A stretch of DNA of 34,496 nucleotides from Campylobacterales bacterium (GCA_024278835.1 JAJRSK010000020.1:1-34496); one strand, 5' to 3'. Counted from the first letter of the stretch, positions 8,722 to 17,353 are shown. Made by a program: numbers and translations. The notes: a model not told the origin generated them from the letters alone.

Positions 8722-9151
8722 TGTTTTCCTTTTTGAAACTTTTTATAAGATAGTAATTGGACGACTTCTTACTAAGTCCCCTCCTCCAGGACAAATCCTC
8801 CCGTTGGTCTGAGCCTTGCGGAAGGGACTTAGTAAGAAGTCCATCATGTTGTTTAGTTTTTTCAACAAGATAGAATTTTACAAAAAAAAGCTTTTTGTCT
8901 TTATTACAAGAGCAAACTCTATTACAATTTAAGCTTTTTTTTACAATTGGATAGTCAATGCCACCCTCAAAAAGTTGATTACATGTTAGGATGCGTTTGG
9001 TCGTGTAGTAGAGCGCTTTAAAAAAGTTATTTTCTTCAAATTGCCATTTGGCATATTCGGAACAGGTAGGATAATATCTACACGAGCCATAACCTATGAG
9101 TGTAAAAAATTTCTGGTAAATATTTAAAAAAATAAGTACAAATTTTTTCAT
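8714..9151 (-). CDS. yidD: YidD membrane insertion factor with an in-frame palindromic insert
   Basis: YidD assists membrane protein insertion next to YidC. Residues 1-70 carry the family signature: an amphipathic N-terminus (FLNIYQKFF), GSCRYYPTCSEYA with paired cysteines, and ILTCNQLFEGGIDYP. The protein is longer (145 residues) than most family members. The extra length is largely residues 104-131 (beginning GLLTKSLPQG), which coincide with an 81-base nested palindrome inserted without shifting frame. The tail NYYLIKSF resumes after it. The gene overlaps rnpA by ATGA (9148-9151). The insert probably lies in a tolerant C-terminal tail, so function may be intact; this is inference. Confidence 0.88.
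   Translation of the reverse strand: MKKFVLIFLNIYQKFFTLIGYGSCRYYPTCSEYAKWQFEENNFFKALYYTTKRILTCNQLFEGGIDYPIVKKSLNCNRVCSCNKDKKLFFVKFYLVEKTKQHDGLLTKSLPQGSDQREDLSWRRGLSKKSSNYYLIKSFKKENID
8763..8841. repeat. Nested palindromic element inside yidD
   Basis: Arms of 18 bases (8763-8780 and 8824-8841) are perfect inverted repeats around a 43-base centre. Each arm is nearly a small hairpin itself (GACTT, 7 bases, AAGTCCC on the plus strand). The centre contains a third mini-hairpin, AGGA-CAAA-TCCT (8788-8799). It lies wholly in the yidD reading frame, and no second copy was found in the window. The design resembles in-gene mobile palindromes such as Rickettsia RPEs or two-armed REP elements. Confidence 0.75.
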
Positions 9152-9489
9152 GTTTTTTTGAGGGCACCTACTCTTTTTAAAGCATAATAAATGCTTTTTT
9201 GAAGTTCTTTGTATCCAATATCTAAGATATCTTTTTTTGCAACAAATACAAATATCCCCTCTTCTACCTTTTCTTGAAACTCCAAAAAACTAGCACGCAT
9301 TCTTCTTTTTGCAAAGTTACGTGCAACGGCATTTCCCACTTTTTTACTAGCAGTAAAGCCGACTTTTTTTTGTGGAGATTTTTTATAAAAGACTAAGACA
9401 GGATTTGTGTGAAATTTCTTTGCGTTATGATAAACGAAAGAAAACTCTTTAGTCTGTTTAAGAGTGTTGTAGTCTCTTAAACTGCTAAT
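9148..9489 (-). CDS. rnpA: Ribonuclease P protein component, apparent ATT start inside rpmH
   Basis: RnpA is the protein subunit of RNase P, which trims tRNA 5' ends. The family motif [13 protein letters not shown] sits after [12 protein letters not shown], and homologous sequence continues upstream ([26 protein letters not shown]). The GTG at 9339 would delete this whole N-terminal half. Upstream of that GTG the frame is open to a stop at 9502-9504 but contains no ATG, GTG or TTG. The best candidate start is ATT at 9487-9489, within the last codons of rpmH, with AAGG about ten bases upstream. That gives 113 residues, the usual length. It is followed by yidD with an ATGA overlap. Confidence 0.85.
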   Translation of the reverse strand: MSSLRDYNTLKQTKEFSFVYHNAKKFHTNPVLVFYKKSPQKKVGFTASKKVGNAVARNFAKRRMRASFLEFQEKVEEGIFVFVAKKDILDIGYKELQKSIYYALKRVGALKKT

Positions 9490-9611
9490 CTTTTTCTGCC
9501 CTTAGCACGTCTTCGTTTGATAACTAGTCTTCCGTTTTTTGTCTTCATTCTTGCACGAAAACCGTGTTTTCTTTTTCTTGGTGTGTTATGGGGTTGGTAT
9601 GTTCTTTTCAT
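9477..9611 (-). CDS. rpmH: Large ribosomal subunit protein bL34
   Basis: This 44-residue ORF starts at ATG 9609-9611 with AAGGA upstream. The protein begins [18 protein letters not shown] and continues with [10 protein letters not shown] and the basic tail [12 protein letters not shown], which is unmistakable bL34. It heads the conserved operon rpmH-rnpA-yidD-yidC-jag-mnmE. The start of rnpA appears to lie within its last codons. No dnaA gene or origin-like DnaA-box cluster is seen next to it. Confidence 0.97.
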   Translation of the reverse strand: MKRTYQPHNTPRKRKHGFRARMKTKNGRLVIKRRRAKGRKRLAV

Positions 9612-9644
9612 AAATATTTCCTTCGTTTATATTAATAGTCGCGG

Positions 9645-9650
9645 ATTCTA
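9645..9650 (-). promoter_or_regulatory. Candidate -10 box for the rpmH operon
   Basis: TAGAAT on the minus strand, about 34 bases upstream of the rpmH start, in the 71-base gap after the preceding operon. No clear -35 is seen. Confidence 0.35.
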
Positions 9651-9682
9651 CTCTTACTTTGCTTAAAGGTAGCTATATTTGC

Positions 9683-9916
9683 TTATGCATTCTCTTTTTT
9701 TGCAGCATTCAATGCTTCAATCAAATCATCTAAGTTTTCATAAGGGATATGTGCTTTCCAATCTGGCTCATTTATATCACCCTTTAAAGAGATACCGATA
9801 CTAACAACTGCTGCTGAATCTCCACCATAAGGCTCCTCAATATGTGATACGGATATCGTACCAGTCTTGGTACCTGCTAATTTAAATGACTTTAATAATT
9901 TTGAATCTTTACTCAA
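9683..9916 (-). CDS. Small conserved acidic protein of unknown function
   Basis: A 77-residue soluble protein (begins MSKDSKLLKSFKLAGTKTGT) with no signal peptide or membrane segment. It starts 10 bases after lpxD and is read as the last gene of the ilvB-ilvN-lpxD unit. A ribosome binding site (AGGAG) precedes the ATG. The composition suggests a compact beta-rich domain with a helical end (LDDLIEALNAAKKENA). I recognise no function. Confidence 0.75.
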   Translation of the reverse strand: MSKDSKLLKSFKLAGTKTGTISVSHIEEPYGGDSAAVVSIGISLKGDINEPDWKAHIPYENLDDLIEALNAAKKENA

Positions 9917-9926
9917 TTTCTTTCTC

Positions 9927-10877
9927 CTATTTAATTTTAAAAAATTTTGCTATTTTTGCTTGTTGTTTTAGCCAATGGCTATGCAACATCAATGGAAAAC
10001 CACTATAGACTTTTCCACCTTCGATACTCTTAGTGACGCCACCACGTGCTGCGATGGTTGCAAAGTCACCTATTTTTAAGTGACCAGCGGTAGCACTTTG
10101 TCCGCCCATGACGACGTTTTGCCCAAGCGTGGTTGAACCAGAAACACCTGCTTGTGAGACAATGATACTTTGTGCACCAATTTCACAATTGTGCCCTATT
10201 TGTACTAAATTGTCTATCTTTGTTCCACTTTTTATAAGTGTAGTTGAAAATACTGCTCTGTCGATTGCAGAATTGGCACCAATCTCTACTTTATCTTCTA
10301 GTACCACATACCCGCTATGATGTATCTTGATGTGTTCACCCATTTTTGTATGGGCGTAACCAAAGCCATCAGAACCTATGACAGCACCAGCATGTAGTAT
10401 ACATGCTTTGCCTATCACTGTGTCATTGTAGAGAGTGACATTGGGATGGATAAGGGTACCCTCACCGATACTGACATCTTCACCTATGTAGGCACCATCA
10501 AGAATGGTGACATTTTTACCGATGACTACACCATTGCCTATATGAACATTCTCCCCTATCATGATAGAAGCATCAATCGCAGTTTTTTCACTCTTACGTA
10601 TGAGTGGCTTTGCAAAATAAGCCGTGGCTTTTGCCATCGAAAGATAAGGGTTTTCACAGATGATAGCCCCAGTTCCTTTTGGTAAAAATTCCACAAATTC
10701 TTGTGCGATAAAAACTGCCTTCGCTGATGTGCTTTTTAAATCATTTATATATCTTTTATTGTCAAAAAATGATATCTCATTCTCTTTGGCATCTACCAAG
10801 GTATTGATAGCGGAGACGATAAAATCTTTATCATGATAAGCCACCTCTAGTTGAATGGCTAATTCAGATATTTTCAC
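9927..10877 (-). CDS. lpxD: UDP-3-O-acylglucosamine N-acyltransferase LpxD
   Basis: LpxD adds the second acyl chain, from acyl-ACP, to UDP-3-O-acylglucosamine in lipid A synthesis. The 316-residue protein has the N-terminal uridine-binding domain (about 1-95). A left-handed beta helix of hexapeptide repeats follows (100-285, for example IGENVHIGNGVVIGKNVTI). The catalytic histidine is probably H229 in QIGHNCEIG, and the C-terminus is helical. The start overlaps ilvN as ATGA (10874-10877). Two TATCATGATA palindromes fall in it: one reads SIMIGE (residues 104-109), the other AYHDKD (13-18). Family identity is certain; LpxD is chosen over LpxA by the N-terminal domain and length. Confidence 0.93.
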   Translation of the reverse strand: MKISELAIQLEVAYHDKDFIVSAINTLVDAKENEISFFDNKRYINDLKSTSAKAVFIAQEFVEFLPKGTGAIICENPYLSMAKATAYFAKPLIRKSEKTAIDASIMIGENVHIGNGVVIGKNVTILDGAYIGEDVSIGEGTLIHPNVTLYNDTVIGKACILHAGAVIGSDGFGYAHTKMGEHIKIHHSGYVVLEDKVEIGANSAIDRAVFSTTLIKSGTKIDNLVQIGHNCEIGAQSIIVSQAGVSGSTTLGQNVVMGGQSATAGHLKIGDFATIAARGGVTKSIEGGKVYSGFPLMLHSHWLKQQAKIAKFFKIK

Positions 10878-11350
10878 GCTTTTTCCATAGAGACGGAACC
10901 GCCTCTAACTACTTCTGTTGGATTAAACTTTTTGATGATTTTGATAAAGTTACAGATTCTATCTGCATCATCAACTGCCATCAAGATAAGTGAATCTTCT
11001 GTCGCATTGGCTACGATACCATTATAGCCTTTGAGTATGGCATCTAAACCACTAAGGTTAGTAGATAGAGGAATCTTCACTAGTAACATCTCTTTTTCTA
11101 CCACATTTTGGTTTTCGATGACTTTATAAGTAGGAATCAACTTATTTAATTGTTTGACAATTTGCTCAATAACACGTTCACTTCCCTTGGTCACGATAGT
11201 AAATCGTGAATAATCACTTTCAGGTATAGGTGCCACGGTCAATGACTCGATATTGTACCCACGTCCAGCAAAAAGTCCAGAAATTCGTGAGAGCACCGAA
11301 TGTTCATTTTTTACGATAACTGATAAAACTCTTCTTACTTCTGCACTCAT
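10874..11350 (-). CDS. ilvN: Acetolactate synthase small (regulatory) subunit
   Basis: IlvN (IlvH-type) activates the catalytic subunit and mediates valine feedback. The 158-residue length and the N-terminal ACT domain (RRVLSVIVKNEHSVLSRISGLFAGRGYNIESLTV) are typical. The C-terminal domain ends IIKKFNPTEVVRGGSV. It overlaps ilvB and lpxD by four bases each (ATGA), so the three genes are translationally coupled. Confidence 0.95.
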   Translation of the reverse strand: MSAEVRRVLSVIVKNEHSVLSRISGLFAGRGYNIESLTVAPIPESDYSRFTIVTKGSERVIEQIVKQLNKLIPTYKVIENQNVVEKEMLLVKIPLSTNLSGLDAILKGYNGIVANATEDSLILMAVDDADRICNFIKIIKKFNPTEVVRGGSVSMEKA

Positions 11351-13044
11351 GACTCATCCTTGTATTCTAACAACATATTATAAAGTGTCCCACCACTTGG
11401 AACCATTGGAAGTACATTTTCCAATCTATCAACCACAACATCTATCATTGCCACAACATTTTTTTCGATTGCATCTTTTAAAGCTGCGTCAAACTCTTCT
11501 TTGGTCTCAACACGATACCCAATCCCTCCAAAACTCTCAGCTAGTTTAGCAAAATCAGGTTGCATAGAGAGATCAGTTTCGGCATATCGTTTATCATAGA
11601 AAAAAGTTTGCCATTGGCGAACCATTCCTAAGAAGTTATTGTTTAAGATGACATTGATAACGGGAATTTTACTTTCAACGGCAGTCATCAACTCTTGGAT
11701 GTTCATTAGTATAGAGCCATCACCGGTGATATTGATACTCGTCTTTTCTGGCACAGCGACTTTAACACCCATGGCAGCTGGAAAACCAAATCCCATGGTA
11801 CCTAAACCTCCAGAGGTAATAAACTGTCTAGGATAAGCAAAGGGATAAAACTGTGCTGCCCACATCTGATGTTGACCAACATCGGTAGAGATAAGGGCTT
11901 TTTCTCCAAGTAACTCTCCGATACGCTCAATGACCCATTGTGGTTTTAATCTCTCTGAGTCCTCTTTATAGGAGAGAGGATGTATCTCATTGTATCTGGT
12001 TAATAGTTCTCTCCATGATTCATAACGGCTTTTGTCAAAATCTTCTTTGACTAAGGCTACCATAGATTCTAAGACATTTTTTAAATCTCCAACGATTGGG
12101 TAGTCAATATCTAAAAGTTTTCCGATACTACTTGGGTCGATATCTACATGGATGATTTTGGCATGCTTGGCAAACTCATCTAATCTTCCTGTTACCCTAT
12201 CATCAAAACGTGGTCCTAAGGCTATCATCAAATCCGCTTCACTCATCGCCATATTTGATGAGTAATTTCCATGCATACCGACCATCCCTTGAAGCAGTGG
12301 GTTATCATGACCGACAGCACCCCTTGCCATGAGTGTTTCAACAGCAGGGATACCTGTGATATCCATAAACTCTCTTACTAAGTTACTTGAATCAGATAAA
12401 ACGATACCTCCCCCTAGATAAAGGATGGGTTTTTTAGCAACTTTAATCGCTTCTATCGCTTTTTTAATTTGCTTTGGACTCCCTTTATAGGTAGGTTTAT
12501 AGGTCTCTAGTGTGATTTTATCTGGGTAGTTAAACTCACCCATTTGCGCCGTGATATCTTTAGGTATATCTACATGTACAGGACCTGGACGACCAGAACG
12601 TGCGATGTAAAATGCCTCTTTTAAGATACCTGGTAACTCTTCTATGGTTCTTACGAGATAATTATGCTTGGTACAAGAACGACTAATTCCTACAGCGTCG
12701 ATTTCTTGAAATGCATCTGTCCCAATCAGTGTGATAGGTACTTGTCCTGAGATAACCACCATGGGGATTGAGTCTGTAAAAGCCGTCGCTAGTCCTGTGA
12801 CCGCGTTGGTGAAACCCGGACCACTTGTGACAATAGCCACACCTACTTCACCAGTCGCTCTGGCATAGCCATCTGCAGCGTGGATAGAAGCTTGTTCGTG
12901 TCTTGTTAAGATATGTCTAAAGCCCTCTTGTTTATAAATCTCGTCATAAACATTCATAATTGCCCCACCGGGGTAACCAAAAGCGACAGTAACACCCTCT
13001 TTTTTAAGTGCTTCTATCACCATTTGTGATCCATTAAGTTCCAT
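11347..13044 (-). CDS. ilvB: Acetolactate synthase large (catalytic) subunit
   Basis: This ThDP enzyme makes acetolactate or acetohydroxybutyrate for valine, leucine and isoleucine. The 565-residue protein has the ThDP-activating glutamate E50 (TRHEQASIHAADGYARATG), a central FAD-binding domain and the ThDP/Mg motif GDGSILMNIQELMTAVE. The motif ends LNNNFLGMVRQWQ, the conserved AHAS stretch that separates it from pyruvate oxidases. It has its own promoter and AGGAAAT before the ATG. Confidence 0.96.
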   Translation of the reverse strand: MELNGSQMVIEALKKEGVTVAFGYPGGAIMNVYDEIYKQEGFRHILTRHEQASIHAADGYARATGEVGVAIVTSGPGFTNAVTGLATAFTDSIPMVVISGQVPITLIGTDAFQEIDAVGISRSCTKHNYLVRTIEELPGILKEAFYIARSGRPGPVHVDIPKDITAQMGEFNYPDKITLETYKPTYKGSPKQIKKAIEAIKVAKKPILYLGGGIVLSDSSNLVREFMDITGIPAVETLMARGAVGHDNPLLQGMVGMHGNYSSNMAMSEADLMIALGPRFDDRVTGRLDEFAKHAKIIHVDIDPSSIGKLLDIDYPIVGDLKNVLESMVALVKEDFDKSRYESWRELLTRYNEIHPLSYKEDSERLKPQWVIERIGELLGEKALISTDVGQHQMWAAQFYPFAYPRQFITSGGLGTMGFGFPAAMGVKVAVPEKTSINITGDGSILMNIQELMTAVESKIPVINVILNNNFLGMVRQWQTFFYDKRYAETDLSMQPDFAKLAESFGGIGYRVETKEEFDAALKDAIEKNVVAMIDVVVDRLENVLPMVPSGGTLYNMLLEYKDES

Positions 13045-13071
13045 AACTATTTCCTATGTAAAATTGTGCAT

Positions 13072-13101
13072 ATTATACTTAAATAAGATAAATTTTGTCA
13101 C
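13072..13101 (-). promoter_or_regulatory. Promoter of the ilvB-ilvN-lpxD operon
   Basis: On the minus strand GTGACA (13096-13101) and TATAAT (13072-13077) lie 18 bases apart, 28 bases upstream of the ilvB ATG. The -35 touches the stop codon of the preceding gene. No attenuator-like leader peptide fits in the short gap. Confidence 0.55.
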
Positions 13102-13538
13102 TATTCTTCGATAGTGTCAAATACTTTTTTAACGATAGTTGGTTTTTGACAACACCCTTCTGCTTTGAGTGCCTCTATCAAATCTGCTACATCTAGTGAA
13201 ACAGGAGTGATTTTAAATTTTTTTAGATAGATAGCATCGGCTTCTACATTATATTTTTTTTCTAGATATTGTGAGAGTGAACTTTTAAAACGTTCTTTGC
13301 CTTTAGAGGTGAAAAGGTCTTCTAGATAAAAACTAGAGATGATGATATTTAAGGCATCTGTGATTTTATAGTCATTCTCTTTTAAGTCACGTCCCTCCAT
13401 GCGAAGAGAGAGTGTGACTTTTTTGAGTTTATTGCCATCTCTTGAGAAGATATCACTTTGAAAATTTGACACTTCATAGACTTCTGCTAAAGCAAAAGTC
13501 TGTATGACTATCCAAGATAGTAAAATTTTTCTTATCAT
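13101..13538 (-). CDS. Exported FliL-like protein of unknown function
   Basis: A 145-residue protein with an N-terminal signal peptide or anchor (MIRKILLSWIVIQTFALAE). The middle resembles the FliL C-terminal domain in pattern: a beta strand (KKVTLSLRMEG), a helix (ALNIIISSFYLEDLFTSKG), a second helix (RFKSSLSQYLEKKYN) and a strand (AIYLKKFKI). Similarity to FliL is my inference from this pattern and is not certain. It starts seven bases after the htpG stop, so it is probably co-transcribed. Its ATG lies inside a TATCATGATA palindrome (13533-13542). Confidence 0.7.
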   Translation of the reverse strand: MIRKILLSWIVIQTFALAEVYEVSNFQSDIFSRDGNKLKKVTLSLRMEGRDLKENDYKITDALNIIISSFYLEDLFTSKGKERFKSSLSQYLEKKYNVEADAIYLKKFKITPVSLDVADLIEALKAEGCCQKPTIVKKVFDTIEE

Positions 13539-13545
13539 GATAGAC

Positions 13546-15375
13546 TTAGATACTCTCTTCTATCAATTTATTGATTTTACTTGAAAAAGCATGCGCATCG
13601 TCTATCTTCATGCCCTCATTGAGTTTCGCTAAATCAAGTAAAAGAGAAGCGATGTCTGGTAATTTGTTAAAATCTTTTTTCTCATTTAGTTTTGTCAATA
13701 TAGCGTGATGTGGATTGATTTCTAAGATTGGTTTGATCTCTGGCATATCCATTTGACCCATCTGTTTTAACATCTGTTGCATCGTAAAATCAGGATCATT
13801 TTTATCATACACCAGACAAGATGGAGAACTTTGTAGTCTAGTGGTCACCTTGACATCTTTTACATCATCTTTTAAAAGTTCTTTGATTTTGATAGTGAGT
13901 TCTTTAAATGCTTCTTCCTCTTCTTTAAGTGCTTCTTTGTCTTCGTCCATATCAGCGTGGTTGATAGCTGAGAGAGGTAGTTCTTTGTAAGTCCCAATGT
14001 TTGGTACGATGATAGAGTCTACCTCTTCATTAAGTAAAAGTACTTCAATATCTTTGGCTTTATACCCTTCTAAGAGTGGCGAATTTTTAAGCATATTTGT
14101 ATCTTCACCTACAAGGTAATATATCTCTTTTTGATCTTCTTTCATCCTATCATGATAGGTTTGTAAATCAATAAGTTCATCACTTTTAGAGGTTTTAAAC
14201 ATGAGTAGTTCTAGTAAAAGTTCTTTGTTCTCAAACTCTGACATAATCCCCTCTTTAAGGACACGTCCAAATGTTTTATAAAAGTCTAGATAGGCATCCG
14301 CATCTTTTACTTTGAGTTTTTTAAGTTCTGATAAAATCTTTTTTACAGAAGCTTTTTTGACTTTTGAAAGTACCACATTTTGTTGTAAAATCTCACGAGA
14401 AACGTTAAGTGGTAAATCCTCAACATCCACTATTCCTTTGATAAATCGTAAATATGTCGGTAGTAACTCTTTATCATCATCAGAGATGAAAACGCGCTTC
14501 ACGTAGAGTTTGATACCAGATTCATAATCCACACGGTAGAGATCCATAGGGGCAGTTTTTGGGATATAAAAGAGTGTATTATATTCGATAGTACCCTCGG
14601 CTTTGGTGTGTATGTAAAGACGAGGATCTTCACTGTCGTGAGAGAGTGTCTGATAAAAGTCTTTATACTCTTGTTCTGTGATTTCAGATTTACTGAGTCG
14701 CCAAAGAGCAGAAGCTTTATTGATTTGTTCTACCTTACTCTCACCTTCTTCTTCTTTTTCAAAATTGATAGCAAAAGGGATATGGTTTGAGTATTTTTCG
14801 ATGATTTGTTTGAGGCGATACTCTTCTAAAAATTCAACAGCATCTTCTTTCATATGGAGCACGATTGTGGTACCCTGCTCTTCTCTTTTTGCGTCAATAA
14901 TTGAAAATTCATTTCCTGCAGAAGAGCTCCAGGTATGTGCTTCTTGGCTACCTGCTTTTTTACTGGTAACTTCTATCTTGTCAGCCACCATAAATGCTGC
15001 GTAAAATCCTACACCAAACTGTCCGATAAGAGAAGAGTCTTTTTTGGCATCTCCACTTAAGGCTTCAACAAAAGATTTTGTACCACTTTTCGCGATAGTA
15101 CCTAGATTATTGATTAAATCCTCTTTACTCATACCGATACCATTGTCACTTATAGTGAGGAGTTTTTTCTCTTTATCCGCTGTTAGCGTGATACCTGGTT
15201 GGTAATTTAAGGCTTTAAAATCATCATCTGTGATACAAAGATAGTTGAGTTTATCTAGTGCATCTGAAGCATTTGAAACTAGTTCTCTTAAAAAGATCTC
15301 TTTATTTGAGTAGAGAGAATTTATCATAAGATTTAAGAGGTCAGACACCTCGGTTTGAAATTCGTACTTTGACAT
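13546..15375 (-). CDS. htpG: Hsp90-family chaperone HtpG
   Basis: HtpG is the bacterial Hsp90, an ATP-driven chaperone. The 609-residue protein carries the GHKL ATPase motifs: LRELVSNASDALDKL (N-box), ISDNGIGMSKEDL (G1) and SLIGQFGVGFYAAFMVADK (G2). The middle-domain arginine segment LPLNVSREILQQN and the C-terminal dimerisation region follow. It starts with ATG 15375 and AAGGAG upstream. One TATCATGATA (14148-14157) encodes TYHDRM. Confidence 0.97.
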   Translation of the reverse strand: MSKYEFQTEVSDLLNLMINSLYSNKEIFLRELVSNASDALDKLNYLCITDDDFKALNYQPGITLTADKEKKLLTISDNGIGMSKEDLINNLGTIAKSGTKSFVEALSGDAKKDSSLIGQFGVGFYAAFMVADKIEVTSKKAGSQEAHTWSSSAGNEFSIIDAKREEQGTTIVLHMKEDAVEFLEEYRLKQIIEKYSNHIPFAINFEKEEEGESKVEQINKASALWRLSKSEITEQEYKDFYQTLSHDSEDPRLYIHTKAEGTIEYNTLFYIPKTAPMDLYRVDYESGIKLYVKRVFISDDDKELLPTYLRFIKGIVDVEDLPLNVSREILQQNVVLSKVKKASVKKILSELKKLKVKDADAYLDFYKTFGRVLKEGIMSEFENKELLLELLMFKTSKSDELIDLQTYHDRMKEDQKEIYYLVGEDTNMLKNSPLLEGYKAKDIEVLLLNEEVDSIIVPNIGTYKELPLSAINHADMDEDKEALKEEEEAFKELTIKIKELLKDDVKDVKVTTRLQSSPSCLVYDKNDPDFTMQQMLKQMGQMDMPEIKPILEINPHHAILTKLNEKKDFNKLPDIASLLLDLAKLNEGMKIDDAHAFSSKINKLIEESI

Positions 15376-15403
15376 ATTTTAGTCTCCTTATTTAATTTTG
15401 GAG

Positions 15404-15412
15404 ATTTTATCA
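15404..15412 (-). promoter_or_regulatory. Extended -10 promoter of htpG
   Basis: TGATAAAAT on the minus strand, downstream of a run of T, about 30 bases upstream of the htpG ATG in the 51-base gap after plsC. No CIRCE (HrcA) repeat is present here. Confidence 0.45.
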
Positions 15413-15426
15413 AAAAAAAATTAATG

Positions 15427-16128
15427 TTAAGTATCTGAGAGTAGTTTTAACTCATCATCTAATGTTTTTTGCATATTAGTACGCAGTTTTTCAAACCAGT
15501 TTTTATCTTGGCTTGGATCAATAGCATCTAAATAGACAAGTACCACTTCCCCTTTGTTGGCGACAAAGTTTTGTGAGTCAACGATAGCTCTTGTGTTGAC
15601 CACTACAACAGGTTGTATTTTTAGTTTTAGTTTCTCTGCGATGAGTTTGGCACCTGATTTAAAAGGTAGAAGTGTTTTCCCATCTCCTCTTGTCCCCTCA
15701 GGAAACATAGCAATCACCCTTCCCTCTACCAATCTCTCTTTGACATCTTTAAAGAGCTTGACTAATGATTTACGTCTATCTTCACGATCGACGATAATCA
15801 TTTTTGGCAGGGTGAGAATCTGTCCAAAAAATCTCATCTTGGCAATCTCTTTTTTAGCCACCCAAGCGATATTATCAGGATAGTAGCCTTCAAGCAGGAT
15901 GATATCCAACATACTTTGATGGTTGATAAGCACGAGTTTTGCCTCTGGGTCAGCTTTTCCTTTTATAGTCAGTTTATACCCTATGAAAAAAGATTGTAAT
16001 TTCGCCCAAATCTTTCTAAAATACCAATGATTATCATTAAATAACCACATAAAGAGTATCGTAATAGAGACGGTTATCACCATCTGAATGAGTATCAATA
16101 CGGCCTTAATTTTTTGAAAGATCAGCAT
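15427..16128 (-). CDS. plsC: 1-acyl-sn-glycerol-3-phosphate acyltransferase
   Basis: PlsC makes phosphatidic acid by acylating lysophosphatidic acid at the inner membrane. The 233-residue protein has an N-terminal membrane segment (about 7-31). Its acyltransferase motifs are NHQSMLD (H70 and D75 of the HX4D box) and FPEGTRGDG (142-150). It overlaps the preceding gene by 23 bases and ends the purC-headed gene run. Confidence 0.9.
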   Translation of the reverse strand: MLIFQKIKAVLILIQMVITVSITILFMWLFNDNHWYFRKIWAKLQSFFIGYKLTIKGKADPEAKLVLINHQSMLDIILLEGYYPDNIAWVAKKEIAKMRFFGQILTLPKMIIVDREDRRKSLVKLFKDVKERLVEGRVIAMFPEGTRGDGKTLLPFKSGAKLIAEKLKLKIQPVVVVNTRAIVDSQNFVANKGEVVLVYLDAIDPSQDKNWFEKLRTNMQKTLDDELKLLSDT

Positions 16129-17353
16129 CTTTTATCCATCCTATTTTAGTATTTGGTAAGAGAATTTTAGTGTAACCATTTTTCTTCAGCAAGACCTTTA
16201 CTTCCAACTCCTGGGCTGTTTTAAAGAAAATAGTTGAATTTTTTGTTGGTAAAATTCTAATAATCATATCTTTTTTTAGGGTAAGATTATTGGTTAATAG
16301 TTTAGTGTAAATCGTGTATATGGAAAGTACCAAAGCCAAAAACAGCAGATACCCTTTTTTATACTTTATATAAAGAAGTAAAAATAGCAAAGCCAGTGAG
16401 AGTAAAGCAATCACTTTATAAAAAAAGTATTTACTTTTTTGTGGATTTAAATCAGTTTGCGTACTGATGCTGCTGTCACTTATCACAATAGGAAACGAGA
16501 TACGATTAAATTTATTTGTAGTGAGATTAAAGTATTTAAATTTTAACTCTTTTTGATAGTTTGGTAAAATAGCAAAATAGTAGATATTTTGTTCATACGC
16601 ATTTTCAACTAAAGAATCTATACCCTGACGAGAAGCAAATGGGAGTATAAAGTCTTCTAAGTTTGCATTAGTAGCATTTATCTCAAGTAAGATGATGTTG
16701 GATTTGTCATCATATTTTTTCTCATGATGAGATAGGAGATTAAAGTTACTTGCTAAGACCTGTGAAAAGAGTGTACTTTCTTTTAGGGCTACAAGTTTTT
16801 GGGAATAAGATTTTAATATCTCACTGCTTTTTTTGCCTCTTGTATTGGTCGAAGTGACTTTGATACTAGGAAGGGATGATTTTAAGGATGTACGTTTGAT
16901 TATATAAGTATTTGAGTAACTTTTATCCCCTATCTGTTTCCAAACTGCACCCCTGTTGAGTACTTGATACGCTTGGCCTCCAACAAAAGTAGTTGTGATA
17001 TCCTTGATATTTTCTGAGGTTAAAACTGCTTTTATTTTTATAGAAAAATGTTGATTGAGATAAACTTTTTTGGGTTTTTGTAGATAAGATAAAAAGATAT
17101 TCTTAGACGCTATAAAAGAGGTGTCCTCTTCTATCTCCCCCATGGAGTCATCTGCAAAGACTTTCTCTTCTATAAATTGAGGTTCCTCTGAAGAGTTATA
17201 ATAATCATCTGCAGAGATAACTTCTTCTTCAACTTCTTTAAATTGTTTCTCTTTTTTTTCATCTACAACTTCAAATAGATCAGAAAAGAAACCAGCTTCT
17301 GCTTGGTTGAGCAAAAGTGTTAAAAAAAGGATGAAGTGGAAGAATTTTTTCAT
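16106..17353 (-). CDS. Membrane-anchored SH3-like protein, possibly BatD-like
   Basis: A 415-residue protein with a signal peptide (about 1-20), an acidic linker (30-75) and a beta-rich periplasmic region (about 85-300). Two adjacent transmembrane helices follow at about 312-350 (FFYKVIALLSLALLFLLLYI and GYLLFLALVLSIYTIY). A C-terminal SH3-like domain covers about 365-412 (IRILPTKNST and IGWIKDADL). The N-terminal half recalls the beta domains of BatD-type oxygen-tolerance proteins, but I cannot assign it firmly. It overlaps purQ by ATGA and plsC by 23 bases. A cell-envelope role is inferred only from topology. Confidence 0.7.
   Translation of the reverse strand: MKKFFHFILFLTLLLNQAEAGFFSDLFEVVDEKKEKQFKEVEEEVISADDYYNSSEEPQFIEEKVFADDSMGEIEEDTSFIASKNIFLSYLQKPKKVYLNQHFSIKIKAVLTSENIKDITTTFVGGQAYQVLNRGAVWKQIGDKSYSNTYIIKRTSLKSSLPSIKVTSTNTRGKKSSEILKSYSQKLVALKESTLFSQVLASNFNLLSHHEKKYDDKSNIILLEINATNANLEDFILPFASRQGIDSLVENAYEQNIYYFAILPNYQKELKFKYFNLTTNKFNRISFPIVISDSSISTQTDLNPQKSKYFFYKVIALLSLALLFLLLYIKYKKGYLLFLALVLSIYTIYTKLLTNNLTLKKDMIIRILPTKNSTIFFKTAQELEVKVLLKKNGYTKILLPNTKIGWIKDADLSKN

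Noticed and set aside
8763-8841. yidD palindrome as a rho-independent terminator
   Set aside because: It lies inside an open coding frame in the middle of an operon and lacks a T tract after the stem.
9148-9339. rnpA starting at GTG 9339 (63 residues)
   Set aside because: This would drop conserved N-terminal RnpA sequence that is clearly encoded upstream in frame.
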